From the NCBI GenBank assembly GCA_022747635.1, contig JAKTNV010000005.1, positions 82,872,809 to 82,936,808 on the forward strand: a stretch of DNA of 64,000 bases, written 5' to 3'. This stretch comes from Hetaerina americana. Taxonomy: Eukaryota > Arthropoda > Insecta > Odonata > Calopterygidae. The notes beneath the pieces are model-generated. The model had not been told where the DNA came from. It worked only from the letters and a program-made list of their open reading frames with translations, and did no database searches. The first letter of the stretch is position 1; each line of letters begins with the position of its first letter. The position numbers were made by a program, and so were the translations under genes. Shown one piece after another: positions 62,501 through 64,000 of the stretch.

Positions 62501-64000
62501 TTTTGATTCTGTATTTCTCTATTTTAACTAAATCATTAATTTCATCGAGTTTCCATTCTCGAATTTTCATTCTCCAAGTCTCGAATTGGATTTCGGACTG
62601 CACATTACACAGAAAGCGTGATTATAACTTATAAACGTGGCCATAACGAAGAACGAAAGTCCAATTCCACACACTTAGTATGATATTTGTTATAATTTCC
62701 TTTCTCCATTTGCGCGTGTATGAGGTGAAAGTATAATTGCATTCCAAGTTAATTCTCTTGTTTTGTGCGACTTGCATGGGTATCAAAGTGGTGATCGATT
62801 CGTTTGTTAGATCACGCGAGCCGTGCTCCCGGAAAAGAAACCTTTAAGGGCACATTGACTCTCTTTCTCCTTTTACTACCCACGAGTTTAGAAACATGGG
62901 AACAGGCGTCCACTCTAAACTCAATCGGCATTAGAGCCGGAAGGACCGACGACGCAGATAATCACTCCACTCCATAATCACTCGAGCGACGGATAAACTG
63001 AGGGTCACTCGTGGGAGACCGGATCTAGTCTACTACATACACCCTTCACATCCACGAGCCGCCCCTCTCAGTTTACGTTCAATCCATTCAGAGAGCTCAA
63101 ATTTCTCTTACGTCTTCTTTCGCGCTACGCGGATCTAGATTTTCCGATGGTCTTTTATATCAACAGAATCCAACGTTACGGTCTATTATTTCTGGGGTGC
63201 ATGGAGAAAGAAAACTAAAAAAATATTGTTACGTTTTTCGTGCCCTATTGACGTGTTGCCCTATTAGTTCGTTCCTGACGTAGATGAAAAACAATGGGGG
63301 AAAGAGAATTGCTGCGAACCGTTTTACCCAATAGCTCGCTCTAGGGATTGGTCAATCAAAAGGACGAGAAAGCCCTTTAATCGAGACGATTTTTAAATAA
63401 TTATAAGGTCTCATCGCGTCAATTTGAGAAATAACATGCTTCCTTTCCAACTATCTGTTACGATTTGGAAATAAAACTTTTCGTTTCTGTACTCGCGTCT
63501 AAATTTCTGTAATTGTGAGCTTAGTTTTAATAACCCCAGTGTGTTAGTCACTACCACAGTGTGATTTGGGACGTAAAGTAGGCCAGATGATTAACTCGAG
63601 TGGAAACATTTCTATAGTGAGTCTATCGTTGAAATGTTAAATTATGTCTTTGAAAATTGAAGGGAATAATAAATTACTCCAGTCTCTTGACTCGCATTTT
63701 ACCGTGGAAATTTTAAATGGAAATAATTGTCATCCATATTCTCATAAAAACATAGACCATCGTGATGGAGAGTCGACCAAAGCAAGTCTTGAATGAGCAA
63801 GAGTAGAAATGTTTTACTAATTTAGGAGAAATTCAGATACTTTCAAAAGGTTGCAGAATTTATTAAAATATAAAATTTCTAGGTTGCCTCGCGAATTAGC
63901 ATTTTGTTTTTCACTTCAAAAATACCTGTTTTACTTCGCGTTTAATCACCGCCATCTGTCATTTTTTTATTTTAATTTCCCAATATATTAATATGAACCT
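59574..64000. other. Right edge: GC-rich island 59.6-60.5 kb, then AT-rich
   Basis: The island has G-rich and C/T-rich blocks and a GCGCGCGCG. A strong acceptor-like tract ends at 60369, but no good exon follows. Sequence after 60.6 kb is AT-rich and has no recognisable gene up to the edge; an open frame at 62364-62603 (minus) is unidentified. Confidence 0.5.

Noticed and set aside
62364..62603. 79-codon open frame on the minus strand, with an acceptor-like TTTTTTTCTTGCAG on the plus strand
   Set aside because: Neither strand gives a recognisable domain; the plus-strand frame after the acceptor runs about 50 residues and stops. Possibly an old transposon relic, but not supportable.
1..64000. 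CRISPR arrays, operons, ribosome binding sites and other prokaryotic features
   Set aside because: The window is eukaryotic (spliced exons, SINEs, LINEs, mariner); no spaced direct-repeat array was seen.

Overview
The window looks like intronic DNA from a large animal genome, most likely an insect. It is AT-rich, with short GC-richer exons bounded by canonical GT/AG splice sites, long introns, many TA microsatellites and decayed transposons. The exact species cannot be read from the sequence. The Neto-type gene and the arthropod-like SINE, LINE and mariner content suggest an insect with a large genome (inference).

Only one host gene is supported. Four plus-strand exons (3569-3829, 8651-8808, 10814-11057, 13119-13228) have mutually compatible phases. 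Joined, they encode the second half of a CUB domain, a complete second CUB domain and a complete LDL-receptor class A repeat. This is the ectodomain order of neuropilin-and-tolloid-like proteins (Neto, auxiliary subunits of ionotropic glutamate receptors). The signal peptide and first half of CUB1 should lie upstream. The transmembrane and cytoplasmic exons were not found, so the intron after the LDLa exon appears to run past the right edge, at least 50.7 kb.

The rest is a mobile-element landscape. Region 1-13 kb holds the Neto exons, an internally deleted mariner (4992-5548), a tRNA-derived SINE (about 600-830) and a minus-strand LINE remnant (about 7140-7960). Region 13-25 kb holds two tRNA-related elements (15.9 and 16.5 kb), and a decayed LINE (about 19.65-21.72 kb) interrupted by a palindromic insertion with a 13-bp target duplication. 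Region 33-41 kb holds a second LINE fragment, three copies of one SINE family, an apparently intact mariner (37184-38517) with 152-bp terminal inverted repeats, and a mariner 3' end. Region 45-52 kb holds a 255-bp hairpin, a badly decayed mariner and a TA-cored foldback. Region 53-64 kb has several GC-rich islands and a perfect 23-bp-arm hairpin but no recognisable gene.

I found no dedicated new biological system. The most notable items are the young long-TIR mariner, the target-duplication-flanked palindrome inside a LINE, the 255-bp hairpin, the two TA microsatellites lying on the axis of inverted duplications, and two candidate recursive splice points in the giant Neto intron.
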